DNA of 64,000 bases from Methylobacterium sp. SyP6R (GTDB taxonomy: Bacteria; Pseudomonadota; Alphaproteobacteria; Rhizobiales; Beijerinckiaceae): positions 646,001 to 710,000 of the forward strand of contig NZ_JAAQRC020000002.1 in the NCBI RefSeq assembly GCF_019216885.1, given 5' to 3'. Of this stretch, positions 16,164-24,187 are shown piece by piece; the stretch's first letter is position 1; every line of letters begins with the position of its first letter. The position numbers and the translations under genes were made by a program. Under the pieces are notes generated by a model. It was not told the origin of the DNA. It saw only the letters and a list, made by a program, of their open reading frames with translations, and ran no database searches.

Positions 16164-18204
16164 GCGCGAACATCCGGCGGAAATGGCCGACGCCCTCGAT
16201 GATGCCGCGGGCATGCGAGGCCCGGGCGACGTAGGAGTGCTGCAGGGCGGCGTGGGCGGCCAGCCCGTCGGAATAGTTCGCCACGATGATCGCCTGCACC
16301 CGCGCGCGCAGCATCTCGACGTCGTTGCCGGAATCACCCGCCACGAACACGGCCCGCTCGGGCAGGCGGTAGAGGGCGCGCACGTGGTCGACCGCGCTGC
16401 CCTTCGAGGCCCGCTCGGGCAGGACGTCGAGGTAGCGGCCGTGGCTGTGGATCACCGAGGCCCGCAGGCCCGCCTGGCCCAGGCGGGCCCGGACCTGCGC
16501 CGCCGCTGCCGCACCGCCGAAATAGCTGAGCTTGAGCGCGCGCTGCTCCAGCGGCCCCTGGGGCGCCAGGTCGGCGAGGCCGACGAGCGCGGCGCGGATC
16601 GCCTCCCGCTCCCATCCGGGCAGAATCGCCGCGCGCCAGACGGAATCCGCCGTGTAGGTCACGCCGTTCTCGTCGAGGTGGTGGATCTCGGAGCCGACCG
16701 AGGTGATCATCACCTGCGGCCGCGGGCTGTCCTGCTGCTCCAGCACCGCCATCGCGCTGTGGAACGAGCGCCCGGTCGCGACCCCGAAGGCCAGCGACGC
16801 CTGCCGGCTGTGCCAGCGCCGGAAGATGCCGAGAGCCGCCTCGCACCCGACCAGCGTGTTGTCGATGTCGCAGATCAGGAGCTGGCGCGGCGCCTCCACG
16901 GGCGGTACCGGCGTCACGAGTGCGCGTAGCAGGGCGTGGTAGCGCGCGGCGTGCCGGTCCCAGTCGTAAGCTGCCGCCGCCCGCGCGCCGCCGGCGACGC
17001 ATCGGGTGTAGAGGGCGGGATCGTCGAGGAGGCGCAGGGCCGCCGCCGCGATGGCGTCGGGCCGGCGAGGATCCACGAGGATGCCGTTGCCGCAGGTCTC
17101 GACGATGTCGTTTGGGCCGCCGCTGTCGGTCGCGACGAGGGGCAGGCCGGCGGCGGAAGCCTCGAGCAGGGTCAGGCCGAACGGCTCGTTGAGGGCCGGG
17201 TTGACGAACAGGCCGCCCCGCACCCGGGCATGGGCGTAGAGCGCCGGCACGTCCTCGGGCCGGTGGCTCTTCGGGTAGGCGACCCGGCCGTAGAGGTCGT
17301 AGCGGTCGATGAGCACCAGGAGGTCGCGTAGCGTCTCGGCCATCTCGCCGTCGAGGGCGTCGATGTCCTGGCGGGTCCCGGCGATCAGGACGAGGTTCGC
17401 ACGTGCCTGCAGGCCTGGATTCTCGCCGTAGGCCCGCACCAGGGCGGCGAGGTTCTTGCGCGCCACCGGGCGGGCCAGCGCCAGCAGCACCGGCTTGCCG
17501 GGGTCGTGCAGGAAGCGCGCGAGCGTCGCGTCGACCCGCGGATCGGGGCGGCTGTCGGCGAAGCGGGCGAGGTCGCTGCCCGGCGGCAGGACGCGGATCC
17601 GGCCCGGATCGTAGGCGTCGTAGCCGGCATACTGCACCTCCGCCTCGTCGCGCGAGGAGGCGATGACGAGGCTGGCGCGGGCGAGCGCCCGCTCCTCGGT
17701 GGCGATCCGGCCGGCGAGGTCGGGCTGCCCCGCCGCCTTGCCGAGCATCGCCGCCTTGACCCGGCCGAGCGAGTGGGCGGTGAAGACGAACGGGATCCCG
17801 AGCCGGTCCTCGACGATCTCCGCGACGGCGGCGGCGTCGGCGTAATGGGCGTGGATCAGGTCGGGAGCCCGCGCTTGCGCGCCGATCCAGGCGATCAGGC
17901 TCTCGGCGAAGCTCGCGACCTCCGCGTGCATCTCCTCCTTGGTGCGGTAGCCCGGAGACGCGCTCGACAGCCGCACGAGCGTGGCCTTGTCGCCGAGGCG
18001 CTCTTCGGGCACGGCGTAGTCGGGGCCGGGCGCGCCGGAGAACCGGCGCGTCGCCACCACGATCCGGCCGATATCGGAATCCTGCGCCGAGGCGGCGACG
18101 AGATCGAGCAGGTAGCGGATATGGCCGCCGGTATCGGCGGTGAGCCCATAGACCACGTCCCGGCCGCGCAGGCAGCCCTGCAGGGCGACATGCAGAACGA
18201 ACAT
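16153..18204 (-). CDS. sucrose-phosphate synthase/phosphatase-like fusion
   Basis: A 683-residue bifunctional protein. Residues 1-480 form a GT-B glycosyltransferase of the sucrose-phosphate synthase type: QGCLRGRDVVYGLTADTGGHIRYLLDL is reduced here to the diagnostic TADTGGHIRYL, followed by HAHYADAA, and EPFGLTLLEASAAGLP as donor site. Residues 480-683 are a HAD-IIB phosphatase with motif I ICDIDNTLVG and motif IV GDSGNDVEML, matching sucrose-6-phosphate phosphatase. Fused SPS-SPP proteins make sucrose from UDP- or ADP-glucose and fructose 6-phosphate, often as a compatible solute. A mannosylfructose-phosphate synthase activity is an alternative that sequence alone does not exclude. It is the first gene of the minus-strand operon; GGAG precedes the ATG. 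Confidence 0.83.
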   Translation of the reverse strand: MFVLHVALQGCLRGRDVVYGLTADTGGHIRYLLDLVAASAQDSDIGRIVVATRRFSGAPGPDYAVPEERLGDKATLVRLSSASPGYRTKEEMHAEVASFAESLIAWIGAQARAPDLIHAHYADAAAVAEIVEDRLGIPFVFTAHSLGRVKAAMLGKAAGQPDLAGRIATEERALARASLVIASSRDEAEVQYAGYDAYDPGRIRVLPPGSDLARFADSRPDPRVDATLARFLHDPGKPVLLALARPVARKNLAALVRAYGENPGLQARANLVLIAGTRQDIDALDGEMAETLRDLLVLIDRYDLYGRVAYPKSHRPEDVPALYAHARVRGGLFVNPALNEPFGLTLLEASAAGLPLVATDSGGPNDIVETCGNGILVDPRRPDAIAAAALRLLDDPALYTRCVAGGARAAAAYDWDRHAARYHALLRALVTPVPPVEAPRQLLICDIDNTLVGCEAALGIFRRWHSRQASLAFGVATGRSFHSAMAVLEQQDSPRPQVMITSVGSEIHHLDENGVTYTADSVWRAAILPGWEREAIRAALVGLADLAPQGPLEQRALKLSYFGGAAAAAQVRARLGQAGLRASVIHSHGRYLDVLPERASKGSAVDHVRALYRLPERAVFVAGDSGNDVEMLRARVQAIIVANYSDGLAAHAALQHSYVARASHARGIIEGVGHFRRMFAHAT

Positions 18205-18264
18205 CACTCCGCCGCCGCAGCGGACAAAATCCGAGAACAGGTCGATTCGAGTGAGGTATATGTC

Positions 18265-19305
18265 GTGATCCGCGTCGCCCAAATCGCTCCGAACATCTTT
18301 CCCATTCCCCCGGAGCATCACGGCGGCACGGAGCGGGTCATCCACGACCTCGCCACGGCGCTGAGAAGCTTGGGCGTGGAGGTAACGCTGTTCGCCCCCA
18401 CGGACAGTGCGACACACTTACCCCGTATCGGTAGCTATCCGAGCCTCGCGGCCCTGGAGCGTCGCTACGGCCGGGTCGCGCCCGGGGTGCCGGCCGCCCT
18501 CGACGCCCTGCAGCTCGAGGCCCTGCGCCGGCGCCTCGACGACTTCGACATCGTCCATGGCCACGGCGAGTTCGCGCACGCCGCCCTCCTCGGGGAGCGC
18601 AGGCGGCACAGCCTGACGACGATCCACTGGCGGGTCGACGAGCTCGACCGGGCTTTGTTCTTCGAAGGCTTTCCCGATCTCCCCGTCGCGGCGATCTCGG
18701 CGGCGCAAGCGGCCGGCATACCGGCGGCGAACCGGGCCGGGGTCGTGCATCACGGCATCGACCGCGACCGCTACCAGGCGTCGCTCGAGGCTGGCGACCA
18801 CCTCGCCTTCGTCGGGCGGATGACCGACCAGAAGCGGCCCGACACCGCGATCCGGGTGGCGCGGGAGGCCGGCCTGCCGATCCGGCTCGGCGGCACGATC
18901 GATGTCGGCAATCCGGGCTATTTCGACCGCGAGGTCCGCCCCTTGCTCGCCGACGACGCGGTCTATCTCGGCCCGGTGGACGATCAGGCCAAGGGCGCGC
19001 TCCTCCGCGGCGCCCGCGCGCTGCTGTTCCCGATCGACTGGCCGGAGCCGTTCGGCCTCGTGATGATCGAGGCGATGGCCTGCGGCACCCCGGTGATCGC
19101 CTGGAACCGCGGCTCGGTGCCGGAGATCGTCGAGGACGGGGTGACGGGCTTCGTCGTCGCCTCCGAGGACGAGGCCGTGGCGGCGCTCGCCCGGATCGGC
19201 GAGATCGACCGGGCGGGGGTGCGCCGCCGCTTCGAGGAGCGGTTCACCGCCGAGCGCATGGCCCGGGACTACCTCGCCCTCTACCGTCGCCTCCTGGCCG
19301 CCTGA
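18265..19305 (+). CDS. glycosyltransferase, GT4 family
   Basis: A 346-residue GT-B enzyme divergent from the SPS-like gene, with only 60 bases between them. It begins RVAQIAPNIFPIPPEHHGGTERV, cut here to the typical PPEHHGGTERVIHDLATAL acceptor loop; HGHGEFAH and the donor motif PEPFGLVMIEAMACGTPVIA (about residues 252-271) complete the signature. The start is a GTG at 18265 with GAGG eight bases upstream; the open frame continues further 5' but that part is antisense to the SPS gene. Its TGA overlaps the next gene's ATG by one base. Confidence 0.82.
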   Translation: MIRVAQIAPNIFPIPPEHHGGTERVIHDLATALRSLGVEVTLFAPTDSATHLPRIGSYPSLAALERRYGRVAPGVPAALDALQLEALRRRLDDFDIVHGHGEFAHAALLGERRRHSLTTIHWRVDELDRALFFEGFPDLPVAAISAAQAAGIPAANRAGVVHHGIDRDRYQASLEAGDHLAFVGRMTDQKRPDTAIRVAREAGLPIRLGGTIDVGNPGYFDREVRPLLADDAVYLGPVDDQAKGALLRGARALLFPIDWPEPFGLVMIEAMACGTPVIAWNRGSVPEIVEDGVTGFVVASEDEAVAALARIGEIDRAGVRRRFEERFTAERMARDYLALYRRLLAA

Positions 19306-20489
19306 TGCGCACTGCCCTCCTCGCCTGGGACTACCCGCCGGCCCCGAGCGGCCTCTCGACCGCGGCCCGGGAGATCGCCGAGAGCCTGTCCGAGGCCGGT
19401 GCCGACGTGACGGTGTTCACCCTCGATCGCGCCGTCATCGAGCGGGTCGGGGGCGTGACGGTCGCCGGGATCTCCCTGCCGCCTGCCGGGGGCCTCGCGA
19501 GTTTACGCCGCTGGGGATCGGTCGGCCACCTCGCCGCCCCGCTGGCGTTCCGGCGCGCGGTGCTGGCCGCGCATGCCGGCAGCCCGTTCGACGTGATCGA
19601 GGCGACGAACTGGTACGCGCCCGCCGTGCTGCTCGCCGGCCGCCGCGACCTGCCGCTGGTGACTCGCTCCTCGACCCCGGCGGCCTTCACCCGCGGGCCG
19701 GCCCCGTCCTTGCGCGACCGCCTCGACGGCGGGACCGCCGACGCCCTGGAGCGGCGTCAGGCGCGGGGAAGTGCCGGCCTCATCGCCAACACCGCGGCGC
19801 ACGGGGCGGTGATCGGGCAGGCCTATCGCCTGTCGGGCCGCCAGCCCGACGCGGTGATCGGGCTGAGCCTGCCGCCGGAGGTCGCGGGCCGCGCCCGGGA
19901 CGCTGCCTATCCGGAGGCGGACGCGCCTTTGCGCCTGCTCTTCGTCGGGCGGGCGGAACTGCGAAAAGGCTTCGACGCGCTGATGGGCGCCCTGGCGATC
20001 CTCGCGGCGGAGGCGGAGCGGGGCGCCCTGCCGCCGTTCCGGCTCGACCTCGTCGGGGTGCCGCCCGGCGACCTGCCGGCGGATCTCTCCGACGCGGCCC
20101 GGGCGCGCCTCCACGCCCGCGGCCGGATCGGCGCCGGGGCTTTGGCCGAGGCCTACGCGGAGGCCCACGCGGTTCTCGCCCCGTCGCGCTACGAGAGCTT
20201 CGGCCTCGTCTACCAGGAAGCCCTGGCCTACGGTCGGCCGGTGGTGGCCTGCGCCGAGGATGCGAGCGCCCGCGCCTTCGTCGGCGCGCCCGAGGCCGGC
20301 CCGCTCGCGGCGGCGGCCACCGGTCCGGCGCTCGCCGACGCCCTTCGCCCGCTCCTGCGCGATCCCGGCTTGCGCCGGGCCTACCGCGCCCGGGCGCTCG
20401 CGGCGGCCGGGCGCTTCACCCGGGGAAGCCTCGCGCGCGCGACGCTCGATCTGTACGGGCGGGCCATCGCGGCGGCGCGGGGTGGGTGA
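19305..20489 (+). CDS. glycosyltransferase, GT4 family
   Basis: A 394-residue GT-B glycosyltransferase. The N-terminal LLAWDYPPAPSGLSTAAREI is the acceptor loop, LLFVGRAELRKGFDAL (about residues 205-220) starts the donor domain and YESFGLVYQEALAYGRPVVA is the EX7E donor motif. The ATG overlaps the stop of the preceding GT4 gene (TGATG), so the two form a two-gene plus-strand unit divergent from the minus-strand operon. It ends three bases before the stop of a convergent GT2 gene. Confidence 0.82.
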   Translation: MRTALLAWDYPPAPSGLSTAAREIAESLSEAGADVTVFTLDRAVIERVGGVTVAGISLPPAGGLASLRRWGSVGHLAAPLAFRRAVLAAHAGSPFDVIEATNWYAPAVLLAGRRDLPLVTRSSTPAAFTRGPAPSLRDRLDGGTADALERRQARGSAGLIANTAAHGAVIGQAYRLSGRQPDAVIGLSLPPEVAGRARDAAYPEADAPLRLLFVGRAELRKGFDALMGALAILAAEAERGALPPFRLDLVGVPPGDLPADLSDAARARLHARGRIGAGALAEAYAEAHAVLAPSRYESFGLVYQEALAYGRPVVACAEDASARAFVGAPEAGPLAAAATGPALADALRPLLRDPGLRRAYRARALAAAGRFTRGSLARATLDLYGRAIAAARGG

Positions 20490-20492
20490 ACC

Positions 20493-21491
20493 TCATGCGC
20501 GGTAGGGCCGCAACAGCGTCTCCTCCTCCTCCAACCGGCCGCGCCCGGGATCGAGGGCCTCGTAGGCCCGGGAGCGGGCGCGGACATGGTCGCGGCTCAA
20601 GCGGTGCTCGATCGCGCCGTGCAGGGCGATGAGGCTGCGACGCCAGCCGCCGTCGAGGGCCGGGCGCTCGTGGACGCGGCCGGCATAGCGCACCGGAACC
20701 CGGTTCAGCCGGTACTGCACGTCCGGATAGACATCCGACATGATTCCGTCGACGCGGTTGCACCGGGGCAGGCCGACCGAGAAGACGTCGCCGTCCTCGG
20801 CGAGGGCCGCGAGGGCCGGCAGGAGGCGGCCGGTTTCGGGAGCGAGCGTCTCGTCGGCGTCGAGCTGCAGCATCCAGGCGTGGCGGGCGAGATCCTGGAG
20901 GGCGTTGCGCTGCGCGGCGAAGTCGCCCGCGAGGGGACGGACAGCCATCCGCACCGCGCCCTCCGCGAAGCCCGCGACCGGGATCGCCCGCAGCGGCGCG
21001 GCCTCGCCGTCGAGGAGGATCGCGACGTCGTCGGTCCAGCCGGCCTGCGAGGCGAGGCCGGCGAGCACCGCGTCGAGTTCGGCCGGACGGCAGAGGAGGC
21101 CCAGCGAGACGGGCGGCCCGTCCGCGAGATCGTAGAGTTCGGCCCGCGCCGCGAGCGGGCTGTGAGGCGCCAGGAGCGCCGCACGATCGTCGGGGCCAAG
21201 CGGGCGCAGGCCGCGGCCGAGGCGGGTCGCGGCGGTACGCAGGGTGTAGATGTCGAGGCCGTAAGCACCGTCCGGGTCGGGGACGAAGGTCGGCGCGGCG
21301 AGGCGCCCGGCGAGGTCGCGCCAGTTCCCCGCCGGGTCCGCGTCCCGCTCGGTCAGGACGCCGCAGGAGTGGCAGGCCATCGGGAAGGCGCGCTCGCGCC
21401 CGCGGGCATCGATCAGGCGGCGGTCGCTCGGCGCCAGCATGGCGGCGGCGCAGACGAAGCAGCGGCGGCTCCGTTCTCTCTCGAGAATCAT
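20493..21491 (-). CDS. GT2-like glycosyltransferase with N-terminal zinc ribbon
   Basis: A 332-residue protein with two parts. The first 40 residues contain paired cysteine motifs, CFVC near residue 11 and CHSC near residue 39, which look like a zinc ribbon. The rest resembles a GT2 catalytic domain: AQRNALQDLARHAWMLQLDADETL contains the QLDADE metal site near residue 200, and RYAGRVHER and EHRLSRDH near the C-terminus match the WHEF-type region of lipopolysaccharide GT2 enzymes. The ATG at 21491 is used; an in-frame ATG at 21539 would add 16 residues and neither has a strong ribosome site. Fusion of a zinc ribbon with a GT2 domain is unusual. Confidence 0.65.
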   Translation of the reverse strand: MILERERSRRCFVCAAAMLAPSDRRLIDARGRERAFPMACHSCGVLTERDADPAGNWRDLAGRLAAPTFVPDPDGAYGLDIYTLRTAATRLGRGLRPLGPDDRAALLAPHSPLAARAELYDLADGPPVSLGLLCRPAELDAVLAGLASQAGWTDDVAILLDGEAAPLRAIPVAGFAEGAVRMAVRPLAGDFAAQRNALQDLARHAWMLQLDADETLAPETGRLLPALAALAEDGDVFSVGLPRCNRVDGIMSDVYPDVQYRLNRVPVRYAGRVHERPALDGGWRRSLIALHGAIEHRLSRDHVRARSRAYEALDPGRGRLEEEETLLRPYRA

Positions 21492-21660
21492 CGACGAAGG
21501 TCCCGTTCCGGCGAGAGCGGCGCCCGGTCGCGTTGCCATCGGACGCTGCTATAAGCTTTTGATTTTGCAGGATTTTCTTCGACGAACCGGAATCCGCTTC
21601 GTCGGACGATGCTCCAGGGCTAGTCGCGGGGCACGAGCGCCATACTTCCCCGGGGCTTCC

Positions 21661-22317
21661 ATGACGCCCCCGACGAGACCTGTGCCTCGCTTGCCCGACG
21701 CCGTCGACCCCCTCCGCGCAGCCTGTTTCGATCTCGCCTCGATCTCCCTCGTCGGCAACGCGCCCGGAACCGAGGCCGCAGCGGCGGATGCGGCGGAAAA
21801 CGTCGTGCGCTTCAACAACGCCCCGAATTTCGGCGGCCGGGCCGGGTCGCGGGTCACGCATCTCGCTCTCGTCAACCGCGGCGGGCAGATGCGCGAGTGG
21901 CTGGCCGATCCGGATTTCCTCGACCGCCCGGTCGTCCGCCAGGCGCAGGCCTTCGTGCTGCCGTTCCCGATGCTGCCCGAAGCACAGAACGTCCCTGAGC
22001 CGATCTGCTTCACCCGCGAGGTGCTGGCGCTGCTGCGCCCGCTCGGCAAGCCGGTCCACGTCCTGCCCGAGGCGCTGCACGGCGAAGCCCGGCGCGTGCT
22101 CGGCGCCCGCACCGAGGGCCGGCCGAACCCGAGCACCGGCTTCCTGGTCGCGCTCGCCCTCCTCCTGGGGCGGCCGGCCGGGTCTCCGGCGATCGAGGCC
22201 TATGGATTCGGCTTTGCCGGTTGGTCCGGCCACCCCTGGGCGGCCGAGCGTGCCTGGTTCGCCGCGGCTAACGCGGCCGGGCGGCTGCGGCTGCATCCTC
22301 CCCCGACCGACGGATGA
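21661..22317 (+). CDS. GT29-like (sialyltransferase-like) protein
   Basis: A 218-residue protein. The segment SLVGNAPG near residue 30, VVRFNNAPNFGG near residue 47 and GSRVTHLALV follow the pattern of bacterial proteins related to GT29 sialyltransferases (L-motif: VGNG, RFN). NPSTGFLVAL near residue 158 resembles the S-motif. No signal peptide is seen. It is placed at the end of the glycosyltransferase cluster and followed by another small transferase-like gene 10 bases away, so a glycan role is likely. The upstream open frame to 21439 lacks coding character, hence the ATG at 21661. Confidence 0.5.
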   Translation: MTPPTRPVPRLPDAVDPLRAACFDLASISLVGNAPGTEAAAADAAENVVRFNNAPNFGGRAGSRVTHLALVNRGGQMREWLADPDFLDRPVVRQAQAFVLPFPMLPEAQNVPEPICFTREVLALLRPLGKPVHVLPEALHGEARRVLGARTEGRPNPSTGFLVALALLLGRPAGSPAIEAYGFGFAGWSGHPWAAERAWFAAANAAGRLRLHPPPTDG

Positions 22318-22327
22318 TTCCTGCACG

Positions 22328-22972
22328 ATGGCAACCCTGATCACCGTCCTGAAGAGCGGCGGCCGCTACGACGGACCTTGGGTCGCGCGCCTGGCCGCCG
22401 GCATCCGCCGCCACGCCCCGGCCTTCGAGCGGATCCTCTGCCTCACCGACCTTCCGCTCGCGATCGACGGGGTCGAGCGGGTGGCGCTTCGGCACGACTG
22501 GCCGGCCTGGTGGGCGAAGATGGAGGCGTTCCGCCCCGGCCTCGTCGAGGGGACGGCTTTGCTGTGCGACCTCGACACCGTCCTGACCGGACCGGCCGGC
22601 ACCCTCGCCGAACCCGGCCTCGCGGCGATGGAGGACTATTTCCACAAGGGCCGCGTCTCCAGCGCGCTGCTGCGCTGGCACGGCGACGACCTCGCTCCCC
22701 TGTATGCCGCCTTCGCGGCCGAGCCCGGGCGCTGGATGAGGCCGGGATCCTGCGGCCCGGTGCCGAACGCCGTCCATGGCGACCAGGTCGTCATCGACCA
22801 CTTGCTCGCGCGTGAGGGTCGCAAGCCGCCCTTCTTCCAGCATCGGTATCCCGCCTTGCTCGACTTCTACGACCCCCGACGCGACAGGCATGGCCCGGTC
22901 GTGATCTTCATCGGCGATGCGAAGCCGGACACGGCCCGCGGTTCCGTTCACGAGGCCTGGCTCGGAGCCTGA
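22328..22972 (+). CDS. uncharacterised protein, possibly nucleotide-sugar transferase-like
   Basis: A 214-residue protein that I cannot assign firmly. It begins with a strand and basic loop (ITVLKSGGRYDGPWVARL), contains CLTDLPL, WWAKMEAFRP and ALLCDLDTVLTGP near residue 85; the DLD triplet after a hydrophobic strand and the KME segment resemble the DXD metal site and preceding helix of GT8-type enzymes. GDQVVIDHLL and FIGDAKPD near the C-terminus also fit a GT-A fold. It is transcribed with the GT29-like gene. A glycan-related role is inference from these motifs and location. Confidence 0.45.
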   Translation: MATLITVLKSGGRYDGPWVARLAAGIRRHAPAFERILCLTDLPLAIDGVERVALRHDWPAWWAKMEAFRPGLVEGTALLCDLDTVLTGPAGTLAEPGLAAMEDYFHKGRVSSALLRWHGDDLAPLYAAFAAEPGRWMRPGSCGPVPNAVHGDQVVIDHLLAREGRKPPFFQHRYPALLDFYDPRRDRHGPVVIFIGDAKPDTARGSVHEAWLGA

Positions 22973-23227
22973 CGGACGACGACCCCTGCGACCGCCCTTT
23001 TCGGCAGGGCGGCGCAGGTTGCGTCCGGATTTCGCTCGATGACGGACCTTCCCGGTGACGGGTGGATGCCCGCAAGAGGTCGGACGGGCCCGGCACGGCG
23101 GCGTAGGGGCGGACAAGCCGATCGGGTCGCCTGTCCGGGCGTCCCTTCGATCCGACCGACGCTTCGAAAGCGGCATCGATCGGCATCGTGCCCTCACCGA
23201 GCGCGAGGGGGCCACGCATCCGTGGCC

Positions 23228-24187
23228 TCACGTCAGGAACGCGAAACCCATGGTGCGGGCGTGGTAGTGCAGGCCGCCATCCTGCACGATCAGGAAGCGG
23301 GCTCGATCGCCGCCGTCGTTGTGGTGGGAGTGCGGCGCGCCGGGCGGGGTCACCAGGGTCGCCCAAAGGGTCCAGTCGCAGCGGGCGCCGTCGACGGTGG
23401 AGAAGCAGCTTTCCCCGGCAACCACGAGGGTCACCGCCGCCGAGTTGTGGCGGTGGGCGCGCTGATCGGTGCCGGGCGGCAGGGTGTTGAGCGAAAGGGT
23501 CAGGGTCGGCAGGATGTTGCGGCTCGCCTCGAGCCCGTCCGAGGAGAAGATCAGGGCGAGGCCCGAGGTCGCCGCGTTGGTGCCGGCCGCCGCGATCACC
23601 GCGAGCTGGCGCTCGATCTCGGCCGCCGGATAATGCACGGCGGCGACCGGAATCGAGGGCGGGCGCGAGGCGTCGTGGGCGAGCTGCGGCTCGTTGCTGA
23701 CGCTCCATAGGACCGCCCGGCTCTCCGCCGCATGCGCGACCGCGCCGCCGGGCAGCAGCATCACGTCGCCGGGGCCCCAGCGCAGGGTCTCGCCCCCGGC
23801 CTTCGTCTCACCGGTGCCGGCGATGACGAACCAGATCGAGCCGGTCGCCGCGAGGTCGCAGGCAAGGCGTTCGCCCGCCGCGATGGCGGCGTAGCGCGCC
23901 AGCATCAACGGGGTGGTGGCCGGGAACGGGCAGGCCATCGCCCCGGCCTGGTCGCACGGAACGAAGCCCGTCGGCGCGTCCGGGGCGAGCGCCCGGGCGG
24001 CCTCGTCCGTGAAGACACGGGCGGGCACCGCCGGCAGCTTGATGTTGAAGGCGTTGCCGGAATTGAAGAAGCGCGCCCGCGCCCCGGCCGGGCTGCCCGG
24101 GTCCCGCGGGTGCTGGACCGGCAGGTTCGCCATGTCGATCGGGGTCATGTCGATCGAGGTCATGTCGATCGGGGTCATGTCGGTCAT
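23228..24187 (-). CDS. bicupin protein, gentisate dioxygenase-like
   Basis: A 319-residue protein with two cupin domains. The first (about residues 85-165) has GPGDVMLLPGG but few metal-binding histidines; the second (about 235-310) carries RAHRHNSAAVTLVVAGE and PPGAPHSHHN, a likely metal site. This asymmetry is seen in gentisate-1,2-dioxygenase relatives and in other bicupin hydrolases. The ATG at 24187 overlaps the stop of the upstream M20 gene as ATGA. The N-terminus is built from repeated MTPID units, leaving four further in-frame ATGs, so the true start could be later. Last gene of the enzymatic operon; substrate unknown. Confidence 0.65.
   Translation of the reverse strand: MTDMTPIDMTSIDMTPIDMANLPVQHPRDPGSPAGARARFFNSGNAFNIKLPAVPARVFTDEAARALAPDAPTGFVPCDQAGAMACPFPATTPLMLARYAAIAAGERLACDLAATGSIWFVIAGTGETKAGGETLRWGPGDVMLLPGGAVAHAAESRAVLWSVSNEPQLAHDASRPPSIPVAAVHYPAAEIERQLAVIAAAGTNAATSGLALIFSSDGLEASRNILPTLTLSLNTLPPGTDQRAHRHNSAAVTLVVAGESCFSTVDGARCDWTLWATLVTPPGAPHSHHNDGGDRARFLIVQDGGLHYHARTMGFAFLT
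24131..24187. repeat. 15-bp tandem repeat at start of bicupin gene
   Basis: Units CATGTCGATCGGGGT at 24131, 24146 (one change) and 24161 plus a diverged unit from 24176. Each encodes MT(P/S)ID on the minus strand, giving repeated potential start codons and a variable N-terminus. Confidence 0.9.

Noticed and set aside
23200..23227. Intrinsic terminator after the bicupin gene
   Set aside because: GGCCACG/CGTGGCC forms a short hairpin at 23209-23227, but no T-run follows on the minus strand, so it was not called.
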